Of a stretch of 64,000 nucleotides of DNA, positions 49,301-63,300 are shown in pieces. Origin of the DNA: Hirudo medicinalis (lineage: Eukaryota; Annelida; Clitellata; Hirudinida; Hirudinidae). The DNA is taken from NCBI GenBank assembly GCA_011800805.1, contig MPNW01000132.1, positions 120,402 through 184,401 of the forward strand, in the 5' to 3' direction. A model generated the notes under the pieces. It saw only the letters and a program-made list of their open reading frames with translations. It was not told the origin of the DNA and ran no database searches. The position numbers and the translations under genes were made by a program. Within the stretch, counting starts at the first letter, position 1. Each line of letters starts with the position of its first letter.

Positions 49301-52300
49301 CTAAGCAATTCGCAAAGACGGTGCCAACCCGGTGTCCTCCTGGCTCTCACCGTCGCCATTTGCCACGACGGTAGCCACTTTGTTATTAAGCTTTCTTTCT
49401 CGTGCCTCCATTTCATGTGTGGACTCGAGCGTTATCATGCCCTAGTCTCATTGCCCTGATTTCACTTGTGGTCTAGAATATTATCATGCCTTCATTTCTA
49501 TGGCGTTAATAAGTTATTGGCGTAATTTGTTAAATTGATTTTAAATTGTTGATAGCTAAGAATAAATCATTATTTCCATCGTTGTTCGGGGCCTTCAATC
49601 TCCAAACAAATTTGAACCGGGAACGTAGAAAGCTCTTGAGCTACCTCCTTCACAGATTATTATTATTAGAAGAGCACCCAACAAGTGCAACTTCCTCTTT
49701 GGAATGGAGGTGATTCTTCCATAGAGAAGAATTCGCTTTTTGACGGAAATAGCACAAACTAGATTAAAATATGCAAATGTTGTACAGTATTTCAATTAAT
49801 TATTTATTTTAATAATGTTTTACATAACGATTGTTATATTATTTAATAATTAGTTTAATGCGTTTGTCTGCAAAGCTACTGACATTCATTGAAGGCCTCA
49901 AGAATTCTGCTAAACTCCTTGCCTCCTAAGAACATGCATCACTTGTCCCTCGATGCAAGGTTTACTTTTACTTTTTCATGTTGATTCATCATTCGCAAAC
50001 GGTTCAAAAGGTCCTCTAATAAAAGCTGTTTTACTGAAACATTGACTCCTTTTAAGTCGATCTTCCTGGAGTAGCCAGGTTTTATAATTAATGCTTACAA
50101 TAATATTCATATCAACAACAAAAACAACAATAATACATACAATAATAATGTAATGTAATGGAATATAAGAAAATATCACTCAGGTTTGTTTGCATAAGTA
50201 CTTCCACTCACTTAATAACGAAATGATGACGACGATAAAGTCGAAGATATTCCAAGGCTCCTTGAAGTAATGGAATCTGATTCCAAGAAGTTTCATGATA
50301 CATTCCAAAGTGAAGATCGTGATGAAAACAGTGTTCACGTAGGCGAGAGCATTCTCAAATTCGTCCGGTGCATCGTAGTATTCCAAAGCCATTGAAGTCA
50401 TGTTCAGGAGGATGACAACCATTATAGCTATGTCGAACTTTTGGTTTTTTGTCAGTTTGTAAAAAAACATCTGAAATGCCAGCTGCAAAGCAAACTTTTG
50501 ATACAATTTCTGCCAAAAACTGTAATGCTGATTAGATGTTGTTAATTTCATAATGTTCGTCCAAATTTAAAACAAAAAAGTTTACGGTATTACAGGTGTA
50601 ATTTAAAAAAAATTGTATTTGCTTCGGTACTATGGTGATTCTTAATAAATAGTTTACCATGCCTCAAAAAATAAAACGACATACAATAAATAATAATTTA
50701 TTAATTAAATCATTTAATAATTGATAACTAAATAAAAAAATAATATTCAATAATTTTTCATCGATATGGAACATTGATTCAAACTCATAGGAATGAAAAT
50801 CTCACTAAACTTTAAATAAACTTATTTTGGAAGATTTTTAATTCATATTTTTTGTTGTTTAAAATTAATTAATCTGCAATTTTTATCGTTCAATGCAACA
50901 TTTCTAAGACAATACAAATTTATTGTCTTGTAAAACAAATTGCTTTGTGTATTACTTACAATAATAGCATTTCTTCAATATTTTTTGCCTGTTTGCTGAT
51001 ATTTGAAACATTTATCTGAAGTATTTTCAACCAATGCATATAGATATTAAATAATACAATTAAATTGTTATCAATCAAGTTTGCAATTAACTAACGAGAA
51101 TATTATAAAATGTCTATAACAATAAATATTCTTACCTTTGGTTTCGGAATTGGCTTTTTTGGTTGTTTGGATCCGAGTTTCTTCATGGCGTTGTAGTATT
51201 TCTTCTGATCTTCTGTCATCAACATCTCCAGTGAACCACCTGCTTGTAAACAAAAGACAGATTCAACAAACTTCGGCACCAATAAATCGTCACTTCATAA
51301 ACTCATCTTCTTTTTCTGCATATTGAATTGTTCGATTATGACTCCAATGAAGAGGTTCATTGTGAAGAAGGAACCAAAGACTATGAAGAGGACGAAATAT
51401 AAATACATGAGGTACCTCTCCTCAAACCTCGGCTGTTGTCCGGCCTACAAGAAACACTTTTTGAAAGACAGAAAACATTTTCCTGTTTCCCTACCTCTCT
51501 GCTGTCAATGGCAGCATACATAATGTCCATCCATCCTTTAAAAGTGGCCTAAAAATATTAATAAACATTATTTATAGTTAAAAAAACACTTGAACCATTC
51601 TTTCGCTGAACTACGTTTAGTTCAAATAAGCAGCACGGCACAGAGAGATAATAAGAGATAATAAGCAGTATTGCTATAACCATTGGAAATAATGTCATTT
51701 ATATATCGGCTTAAATTAGCGATCAATTATTTGTTAGTTTATATAGGTTGCTAAATATTTAATTTAGTTTATTAATTGATTAAACTCGGATAAGATTGGA
51801 TGCATGGGCTTACGTTTCAATAATGCACCAAAGTAGTATTCACTTAATGAATGACAAGCATCAAGCTATTTGGGTCATAAAGCAAACCAAACATCCAACC
51901 ATAACATAAACTAATAGATTTGGATAAAACACCTTTTTGGATTGCACTATTAAACTTTGACAACTGATCTTGTTAGATTACTAACATTATCATTACCGGT
52001 TACAAAGTGAATCATTGCTTGAATCAAACTTTCAATACAAGTTCAAGTGGATTTTAACAAGCCTCAATCAAACGAGAGATACTGTCTACAAAATCATCTC
52101 CAATCCAAATTATCTTCGCTTTCATCCATCCCTCCACCGCCACTCGAATTAACCGACTTTCAAATAAATGCTGTGTTGACATAAAATGACAGACATCAAA
52201 TTAATTCGAAACTCACCACTTGGAATAGGGCAAGATATCCTATGAGGACGTTGTCGAAGGTAATTTTTGGATTGAACCAAGTCAAGTTGTGTCCAATAGA

Positions 52301-54277
52301 AGGATCTTCACAAAAAGTTCGATTGAGACTCGAATCGTTGACAACGACACCATCTGAATCCAAGCATCTCCCAAACCTTCCCATGAAAAGGTTGACTCCC
52401 ATGATGCTGAATATCAACCAGAACACCAGGCAAACCAATAAGACGTTCAAGATGGACGGAATGGCTTGAATCAAAGCATTCACAACAACCTACAGACGTC
52501 ATGCTGATAAATAGTTATTTGCTGTTTATTTCTTGTGGTAACCTATTATTTTACCTTCATTCCCTCCCATCTGGAAACTGCCCTCAAAGGTCGTAAGGCT
52601 CGCAAGGTCCTAAGAGCTCTAAAAGCTCCCATGTTTGCTTTGCCAGCTCCTTCTGCTCCCCAACTTACGAGAGATATCTGCAAGTGGAATTGAAGAATGA
52701 CTTCGTGACTAATAACTTTAATTTACGCTTTTCCCTACGGACATCAACAATGATGAAATCCAGCCAGCACCAAGCGTCGGTGAAGTATCTCTTGAACCCA
52801 TAAGCCGTCATTTTGAGAGCCATTTCAAAAACAAAAATTACTGTGAATACTTTGTCAAGGATCTTCAGGATATGCCTGAAGGTTTCATAAGACTTCTTCT
52901 CCATGTTTCTATCTTCTACGGCCTTAAATTAAAACAAGAACGTCATAAATTTTTTATCATTGGTTCTTGGTTCGTGCTCCCACATGGTCTGGGTCTTGAT
53001 TGGATTGAAAAATAAAAACTTACGAGTGCAAGACTGCTTGCTAGAATCATGATGATGATGAAGGTTTCAAAGTACGAATGCTCCACTAAAGCGTAGGAAT
53101 AACAGCGACATTTCCACCAAATCCTCCCAAGATATGTTTTGTGGATGGCTCTCCACAACGGACTGCATTTGTTTGGGCAACATTCATCGGGATATTTCAC
53201 ATACACGACGTTCACCTCGGCACCAATCTGCAGCAAGACAAAGTTTCATCACGGTTTGCATATTCATCCCGTTCTCTTCGATATTTAATGCTTTAATTAG
53301 ATAAGAAAAATAAGGTTTGAATAAATTAATCAATTACCCTACGTCTTTCGAAACATGGATTTGCTAGAAGATTTAATAAACTGTGAAATAATAATGAATA
53401 TTACTTTGGCCTTGTATTGATCAGACTTAAAGGAGCAGGCCTCATCAGGGGAGTAGTAATGATCCAAGGATAGAAAACTTCCCGAGTGATCCATGTGGTG
53501 TCTGTGGGATGGGTTTGGTTTGTGGTTGCAATGTGTTGAATACTCTGGGTAGGGAAGTTTGTGGTCTCTATCGAGGCTTTGGGTTGATGCGAGAAGATCA
53601 TCATCCCAAGAGTTTATTGAACGTTCATTATCATCTACACCGTGTCCCTTCATTTTGGGATTTCAACATTTATTTAAACTTTTTATTAATTATAAATATT
53701 TTATTACAATTAAAATAAATTAAATAAAAACTTACTTGTTGACAAGTTTAATTCTTCAAAATTATCAAGTTGATCACAATTGATTAAAATAATTGTAATC
53801 GTAAAACTTCTAATATTACAATACGAAATTGAACTTATTAACACGCAATAATAATTCGCATTAAAAATGTTCCCTATATTCTTTAAGCACAATTATGAAT
53901 ATGACGACATTAAGGAATAGAAACTCTTGCGAGTGACGTACGAATTGGAATCCCAATGAGCGGCACCAAAACGAAAGCCGTTCTGCTACTGACTCCCAAT
54001 ATTAGGGATATATCAAAATAAGTAATGCTTAAGCAACGTCAAGTATTATTTCTTAAATTATATTTGCCTCTTCTATGTTCCAATTTTACTGAAATCCCCA
54101 CTATCTCGAACATCTGGAAATCGTACACCACACAGTTATCCCAACTTCCAGTGGTACCTTGTCGTATACATCTTAGTGGATAATCTCATCATGAATAAAA
54201 AATATTCCTGAAAGATGAGCGCCCCTGATGCTGAAGCTTAAGGCGCCTTATAAATGAAAATTAATAATAATAATAAT

Positions 54278-54314
<37 letters not shown>

Positions 54315-57300
54315 TAATATTTATATATAATATACATTATAAAAGAATATAATATACATTATAAAAGAATATAATATTTATTATAAATAAATAATAAATT
54401 TATTATAAATAAATAATAAATTTACATGCAATTTACATGCACATGGTGTGTAAAATTGATTTAATGCACATGTTATATGCTCGAAAATTCGCTAGTTTTG
54501 TTAAAAAAGCCATCTTTTTAGAGATTAATATTTCATTGGTTAATATTTTTTATTGCTAAATAAAATTTAAACTACCTCACAAAAAAGCTTCGGTTGACCT
54601 GGAAATGAATGAAATAAATATTGATTATAATTGAGTCACAAATTAGACCTAACTTATAAAACTCATGAACCAATAAAAACACATGTGAATTTATTTATGA
54701 TTTTTGCAGCGCTTTCTATATTGAGAACACGACACTCTTCGACAAAGTTATCAGCTTAATCAGATTAAAATTTATGCATTTGAAAATATTTTAAAAATTA
54801 ATTTATAGAAAATGTAAGCAGTTAAAAAATGAATTATTAATTCTAATTATTTCACTTAAGAAGAATAAAAACAAAACAAAATAAATATGAAAATGATTGA
54901 ATTACCGAGGCCATCCATTTCGACAAAATCCGGATGGTAATCTGACTGTGCAGGAGAAATGGTGACTATGAGGTGGCCTTTTTGAACGTCGAGAGACTGA
55001 TTGCTTTGTTTGAGTTCGTAATGGGAGATGACCGTGTCTAATTAATTTCATTATCTAATTAATTCAGTCAATTGAATAATAAGTGACTAATTAACATTAA
55101 CAATTCAACATTCATTTATTCATATAATTGGGCCTAGGCAAGCATGAATATACCTGTTCCAAAATACACAGAAAGTACCTGCTTTATGATAATATCTCGT
55201 CTTATAAGTTGTGAAAATTACTCAAATTTTAGTATGTTATGTAAATAGTGCTTGAAAAGATTTTTATTGAATTTGGTGGATATTATTTTGAAACTTATTA
55301 AAAAAATCTCAAAAATGTGTTATTGCGGTGCAAAAAGGAAACATCAAAGGACAACAATAACGACAAAAAGTTATTTAGTATGAAATTATATTTCTACTTT
55401 TTCAATTATTATGAAACATCTTTTATCCATCGACTTAATTATCCAATTACTTTTTTTATAAAGTCTGTTTCAAGCTTATTCCAGGTGGTCCTGATGGCAT
55501 TTTCCAACTACGATTTAGTAACAAATTGTCTTCCATCTTTACAGACCAGTCTTGACAACTTACCCCAAGCATTTTAAATTGGATTGAGATCAGGAGAAGG
55601 AGCTGGCCAAACTCAAAACGATTTTTGTTTCTATCGTGGAAAAAGGTTCTTGTCAGTTTGGAAGTATAGATTGGAGCATTATCCTGCTGAAACACGTAAT
55701 TAGTACTTCCACATACTTCCATACTAACACATACTTCCTCTTAGCAAAAGTAACTTTTTTTCATCAGAAAAAATTATGTTGGTCCAACCTTTTCTTTGAT
55801 AACATGGTTTTGGCCCATTGAACTCTGACAACTTTGTGATGTTCTTGCAGAGCTGGCACTTTCAATCTCTTTTCATATTTCAAAATCTTGCTTGTAATAA
55901 ATTAATGTATTATTGTATTCTTAGACACAGTTAAATTTAATTCTGTTCTTAGCTGGTTGGCAGAAAATTTATCTGATGATGCTCTCCTCACCAGCAGTCT
56001 CTAAAATTTGTCAGACAATTTCTTCTTTCTTCCCGGATATTTCTTGGTTCCATAGTCTTCAGGAGTATTCAAATAATTAGAAATAATATATGTGTGGAAC
56101 TTTTGAGGTCTTTAGCAATCCTCGATCTTGAATAATTGGCTTTCCTGAAGGCTTCAATCTTCCCCTTTCATTTTCGGACAATGCCTTACCTCTACCCATC
56201 GCCAAACTATCATTATTAAACATAAAGGAAAATTTCTGTTATAGTTGTTGTTGATGTTTATTAACGTCCGTTACTTATCCGGATGGTTAGGAGAGTGCTC
56301 CCACAATGGGATTCCAATCCGTGATGTCATCGTGAGAGGCGAAGTTTTAACCATGCCGGAGTGCAGGAAAAAATTTCTTTTATTTATTTGATTAAAGTCC
56401 ATTTCACAACTATGATGATTTTGACTTTAGAAATTGTCTATATTAATACTTGATAGTTATCTATTAACGACCGTTGCATAGCTAGACGTTTAGGACGGTG
56501 ATCCCGCAACGGGATTCGAATCCGTGCTGCCATCCTGAGAGGCGGAAGTCTTAACCCTTGGATGTCTGAGTTGACACAACTTCTAGTTTTAGCTGAGGGA
56601 TTTACAAGTGTACCCCTAAACATTTATTGTTTATGACCATCAACCGAAAGTTTGTTAATAAAAAAAATTTATCTGTCACTCTGCACAGGTTGAGAGGGTA
56701 TAAAAGCATAGTTTTCATAGAACATTTATTCCATCTAGCAATGCTTATAAACATGAAACTGCTGTAAGGAATGATGCTACACAGCAGGATTGTGTTTTAC
56801 CAGTCATTTGTTTTAAAATAAACGAATGCCAATATTTTGTATATATTCAACTAAAAATGATATTTTCCAAAAATCAATCATAAAATGAATGTTTATTAGC
56901 TAGTGTCATATGTAATAAAACAGACATGAATGTTTAGCAACACTAATAATACGAAATCGTTCGTTTTTGTTGTTAATAAAACCTAGCAGTATCAATAATT
57001 ACATTTCTTCTTTTATTCAAGTTTTCCTCTTTTGTTTTCACATTTCTTCAGTCTATCATACCGCTCCCGCAGGCGCAATAGTCACAAACTGTAACTGTTT
57101 TCTTTTCTGAATGTTCCCTGCGAATAAAGTTGTTACAACTGTCACACTTCGAAAGGCTTTTACGGTCCTGATCACGAGCACAGAATAGAGCACATCTTCC
57201 AATAGTTTTATTTTCCTTATATGTCTTGCAGCGCGATGCTCTACAGGAACAAACATGCGTGTGGCTGCAGGAATAGGTTCTTGAATTTCGACTTGGTTTC

Positions 57301-60300
57301 TTGCCCTTCCATCTATCAAAGACTTCACCATCTTCAGCCAGCTGCATGAGAGAGTCGGCATCCATGAGATTTTCCCATGTTGTAATTTGGTTCATGATCT
57401 GACCAAGCACAGAAGGCATTGTGACCTGCAATATCGATGAAGTCGAAGAACAAGGCTAGTGGTCACCGTCTACTCCGGCGCATCCATAGCACTCATTGTT
57501 TTATTATGATCTAAGATCGTTTATGGCTTGAAATCATGCTCTTCTCCTTCAAATGCTGCACCTTGATGCTGAGAAGACAGAAGAGTAACGTTTCTGTTTC
57601 TCTTCAGAATGTATGAGTCCATTGTCAGTCCTTCATGATGCAGATACTTGGAAGAACGTACTGAGCGACCTTTGATTTCATGCAAAGCTGATGGTACATC
57701 TTTCTTAGTTTTTCTCATTGTACCAAGAAGTGTACAGTTATTCTGTTTCAGCTCTTTAGCTAGTGCTACTTCAGTGAAAAAACATGGTAATGCTATATCC
57801 ATCCTGAAGCATACTAATAAGATCTCTCACAACTCTACACCTTGATGTTGTTCTCTCTGGCCTTCATGGCCTAGTCCGGTGTAAAATTGAAGGTTTACTG
57901 CATATGAATTACTCTTGTCCGCCAGACATCAAACTTTGATGCCACACTTACCTGGTTTTGTTGACATGTATACCCTGAAAGGGCAGTTACCATGAAATGC
58001 AATGAAATGTTCATCTACTGTCAATTCAGCATTTGGATTCATACTCTCCTTGCAGTTTCTAAGAGATCAACTATTTCTCTTATTGGGAAAAAAGAAAAGA
58101 CAATGACACAATGTCGTCGCACAAAGTTATATTTATGGTTATAACATTAATATTATGTTATATTTATGGCTACAACGTAAATATCTATGGTTATAACAGT
58201 ATACTATATTTTATATTATGTATGTTATATGCTGTAATAGCATGTTATAAATCACTACAAAAAAATTTAACGTTTGTGAATGTGACTGTCCGTAATTTTA
58301 AAAGCCTAAAAATATTAAAAAATATTAAAGCCTAAAAAACATGCTGTTATCATACACATGTCGAAGATAATTCTCACAAAAATTCATGACAAAATTTCAA
58401 AAAGAGATTCTAGGATTTCAAAAAAGGAAACTTTGGGGTACACTAATAGCCCTTAGGCGTCCAAGGGTTAACCATTAAACCATGCGGGAGCACATGAAAA
58501 AATTTTCTTAAATGTTTATAAACCACAGAAACCTACATTGAAGTTCGTATGCACCTCGTTAAATTAATTTAATGGCTCATATGCAAACCCTTTCTATCCA
58601 TTTTGGATGGCTCAAAAACACATTTTTATGTAATTTACACGTGTTAATTATTCTAGGAAGTCCAAACTTAACAAGATGTTTTAAATGTGGTAAAGTGACG
58701 TAATGTCAAAATTTGAATAAGTTCCATTGTTTTGCATAAAATATGCACTTTCTACCTACATTGGACTGACTTTATTTTGCTCAGTTCTGCAGACTAATTC
58801 ACTGAATTTGAAAGCACGATTACTTTCCTCACCTCCTAAAATACATTCTTTTCCACTCCGCATAATGCGCATCCAAATTGCTTCATTTATTTTATTTGAT
58901 AAATGAACTAGTCAAATTATCTAAATTAAATTAATCTAGGTCGAGCTTTCCTTTCTGCATTTATTTTTAACAAGTCATTTCAACGCAGTCAATCAAGATC
59001 TTCAGTAATGTGCTTCAATGTGCTTCAAGCAAAGAAAAATGAAATAAGAAGTTCAAAGAATTTGTTGTAAATGGAGGAATCATGTTCAATAATTTACTTG
59101 AGTTTCTGGTTCTTAATTATTATAGATAAAGTAGGAAAAAATGTGACCTAGGAAATTCATTAGAATCGGATGTTTGGGCATCTATGACGGTGAGAGTTGC
59201 AGAAGGATTAAATTAAAAGGACTTGTTCAAATTATTTTAAATATCTAAAAAATAAGAAACTATTTAGATCGCAGCACCAGATGTAAATGGAAATCAATTT
59301 TTACCGTCAGACGTCACAAATATTTAATGGAACCTGGTTTGTTGAGGAGAGTTTTTTTTCGGAGAGTGACATTGATGAAATACATTGAATGAGACTTGAT
59401 ATAAGTGACGAATCTATTGATTCTATCAATTGCTTCTTGAAGTTTGTTGGTCGCATCATCTTCTTGAGAATGTTTCAGGCTTTCTGCTCCAAAAGAACTG
59501 AGAAGCAGAGCTAGAAACAGATTCAATACCTAAAATAAACACATTTTTAATTTACTTACTAGAAGATGTTGTTCGAAAAGTAATTATTAATAATTGAATT
59601 TGATGAGCCTTTACGCACTTCTACGACAACGTTATCTTGGTGGCAATTATTTTTTTTTCTGAGCGGGGAAGTATCATTTAAAAGATATCGGCTGAAAACT
59701 TGCATTAACTTCGAAACTTTTCCAACAATTTCATTAATTTCAGAACTCGAGGGACGAAACACTGGCTCGTTGAGGGATCAATTAGGCGAACTAAAGTCTT
59801 AACTTAAGGATTGGAATCAGAAATTAATCGACTGAGAACATTTTAAATGTAACACCATTTCTTTTCTTTTTTTTTTAGAAAAGATGGACAAGATATGGTC
59901 TCAGCTTTTCTCTAGAGAATTTTTGAGGTTTTGAAGACCAATTTGCAAAGGACATTGGCAAATGACAACTTAAAAAAAACTCACAACTAAATTCCCAATG
60001 ATCATGGTGAGTAGGAAAAACACGATGCAGATCTTTCCAGTGCAATAAATACAATTCCACATGTTTTCAATCCACTCCCCACAAAGAATCCTAAAAACTA
60101 TCATGAATGAGTGGAAAAAGTCTCTGAAGTGCCATCTCATTTCTTCCTCATTTTCAAAAATGCCACTGTAATAGTTTAAAATTGTACAGTAAAATAAAAT
60201 CAATAATCAATATCGGTTTACGTGTAGAACACGTAAAAACATTTGTCATCGAAATGATTTTGAAATTATCTTACGAAAATTTAGAAAAAAATAGAGATCC

Positions 60301-63300
60301 AAAAACGTGAACTCTAGTATTTCATGTATTTTCAAAGAAAAATTTAGATAAGCGAACTACTTCAGCGTGCAGATTGGCCGAATGGGTTGCCTTCCTGCAT
60401 GCGGTCATAATAGCAATAGTCGTAATGTGTCGTGTTCGCAACCCAGCCTGCACCAGGGAGCACTCTCGGGTAGAGGCGCTATATAAATGGTAGATCAATT
60501 AAAAAGTGTCTTCACATCCTATACCGGATACATAAGGCACTCAAAAGATCGGATAAATACAAATACAATACTTGGTTTTAACAGTTATAAGTAAGTTGGA
60601 ACAATTAAATGCAATGCCGAAAGAAGGTGAACTTAAAAACCATTACGTACTTGTTATAATTAGGCCCAAAAAGTTGCATGCCAACAACAGCAAAGATAAA
60701 AACTATAATGGCCAAAACGAAACACAAGTTTCCCAGAGCTCCAAGCGTTCTTCCGATGATTCCAATCAGGAGGTTTAACGTTGGCCACGATTTAGCCAAT
60801 TTAAAAACTCTCAGCTGCATTAAATAATTAATACTTATATAATCTGTATTTCAGTCATAAATGTCAACCCACCAATCTAAAAGATCTTAGAATCGAGAGA
60901 CCTTTAACATTGGACAGACCCAACTCAACGAGACTGAGGATGACGATGATGAAATCAAAGCAGCTCCATTTATCCTGCAGGTATTTGTACAAACCAAGAG
61001 CCATGACCTTCAGCAAAGCCTCCACGCCAAATATTCCTGTAAAGACCTGAACGGTCGAATATTATACGGTTTTAAAATATATGATTCCAATAAGTCATGA
61101 ACTTGAAAACCGATTGAACGAATTCAATGGATTGGTGGATGAAGCAGAATTTTGTCGAGACGTTGGTGAAGCATAAACAGGGAAGGTCTCTATTATTATT
61201 ATTACCAATAATACAATAATGTTGTACTTGTAATTGTACAATAATATATAATTGATGATACATGATGCAATAATTACAATACAAACTGGCAACATTTAAG
61301 TTATCCACCATGTGCCTTCAACTGCAAGTAAAACTTGTACAGTGAGCATATACGGTTACAGCAAAACGTTAGTCTTTTAAGGTCGTCAGTCCCCAAATGC
61401 ATGTTCATACAAAATTACTCAATGAAGGATGTGTAGGAAAAGAATTTAGGCTCTCAGGAAAAAATCTCCTTGAAAAAGCCAATTGAGGACGTCGAAGCCG
61501 ACCTGGTGTGAATGACCCCCAAGATATATAGAGAGGATAGCAAGAGGCCGATTTTCTCGCATAGTCATCAGAGGACGTCTTCATTTTGGTTCCTTGAGAG
61601 GATATCAATGTGGTTATGGCAATGTTGATCAAAACGAAACATTGTTCCAATCTTGCTGAATGTGTGAGAATTCTTTATCATAGAGCGTTGCTATCCAGCC
61701 TTCTATGACTCCGCGAGCCACACAAAATTTTGTCTTGAGATCGGGGTCGCACCGGAAAGCCCATAAGAAACGATGAATTGTTTTACAAAATCTAAACTTT
61801 GTATGCAATAATAAAAAATATAAAAACGATTCAAACTACAAATGGTTCAGAGTAAATAAAATGTTCTAGCATAATGTTTGGTGTTTTTTTTCAATCACAT
61901 AAAGGATCAGACATTCTTGCTCTCACTGAGTTCAACAAATTCGAGAGGCATGATCTACCTATGCCATCCTCTTAAAGATAGAATTGTCGAGCTGAAACAG
62001 GACAAGAGCTAGGAAAAGGATGTCTTTCGAACGCCGCATTAAGCATTTGTCTAGGATCCTGCAACAGAATCAAACAAAGAAAGAAAGGAAAGAAATTTCT
62101 ATCGATTAAGACTTTTTCTAGTGATTCGGAAATAATGTTGAAGCTTTTGCAGGTGGCCAGCCAAAACTTCAGTCCACCCCTCAAAAACGTTCTCGGAATT
62201 CATAACTCAGATTACCATGACCAAAACAAAGAATGAACTTCTCTGAGTATTTCTGTAAGAGCGCTGACATCGGATTTTCTTACAAAATTATATTTAGCTT
62301 AACAGATGGAATGCTCGTAATGGAACGACAATAGAATAACAATAGTCCATCAGCAATTCCCATTACTGCTCTCAGCAACTAAATTCTCCAACTTTTGTCA
62401 CCTTGATGATGTAATGAATTCACTACTATGGAAATAATGGACTTAATCGAAATACGTAATCGATACAACAGTCGTAATTTTAGTACTATGTACGGATCTT
62501 TTCCAGATAAGCCCCGCCAAAAAGTTAACCCCCGCCACCCAAAAAAGATTATAAAAAAGTACATGAAACTTGTACTTTTAGTTTTTATTGAAGAGGATGA
62601 AATTGAGACATGTCTTTAATAATTCGCATGAAAAGGTCCTTATTTCGGTATCTTTGCCTCCAAACGAACTCACACAAGTAGCTGTCCAATAAAGATCGGT
62701 GTGTGTCGCATTGGCGCTTATTCTGCATCTTGTAGACCTGCCAGAAAGATTCGATGGTTTGTGTATGAGCTCCAGTCGTTGATCCACAAAGTTTTCGATA
62801 TGATTAACCGTTTGATGAGCATAATTCATGCAGTGTCATTTGGCCATTGTTGCATAAACGTTGCCGATGGATCACTCCGTGGCTTTGCAAAAAACGTATT
62901 GCCGTCTCCTTGTCACGAACGAGAGTCGAAAGCGTCAGAAAGTTCATTTCAGGTTTTACGTCCGAAAGTAGAAAATTTTTGCAAAAAATGAGCCTAGAGG
63001 CGGATAAGGAGTTGTTTTTATGGCGCGCGTTTAAATATTCAAAGAGTGGCGGGGCTCAACTTTTCGCGCGCGCACTTTTTGCATTAGTGGCGGGGCTTAT
63101 CTGGAAAAGATCCCTATGTACTAGTACTAATTCAATAAGACACAAGCATTATACAATACAGAAACAAGTATACAAGGCAATGGCCCATTTTAGAACAAAC
63201 TCACATAGTTTCCGATTCGGAGAGTGGTTTCCAGTGTGAAATTCATATCAGCATGTTCAACGGCCATGAAGATGGTGTTGATGACGATGCATATGGTGAT

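Noticed and set aside
56438..58495. Functional tRNA gene from the restored 71-nt unit
   Set aside because: The unit is split by 1.9 kb, its anticodon stem pairs poorly, and a diverged relative with the same tail sits nearby; it is a SINE head.
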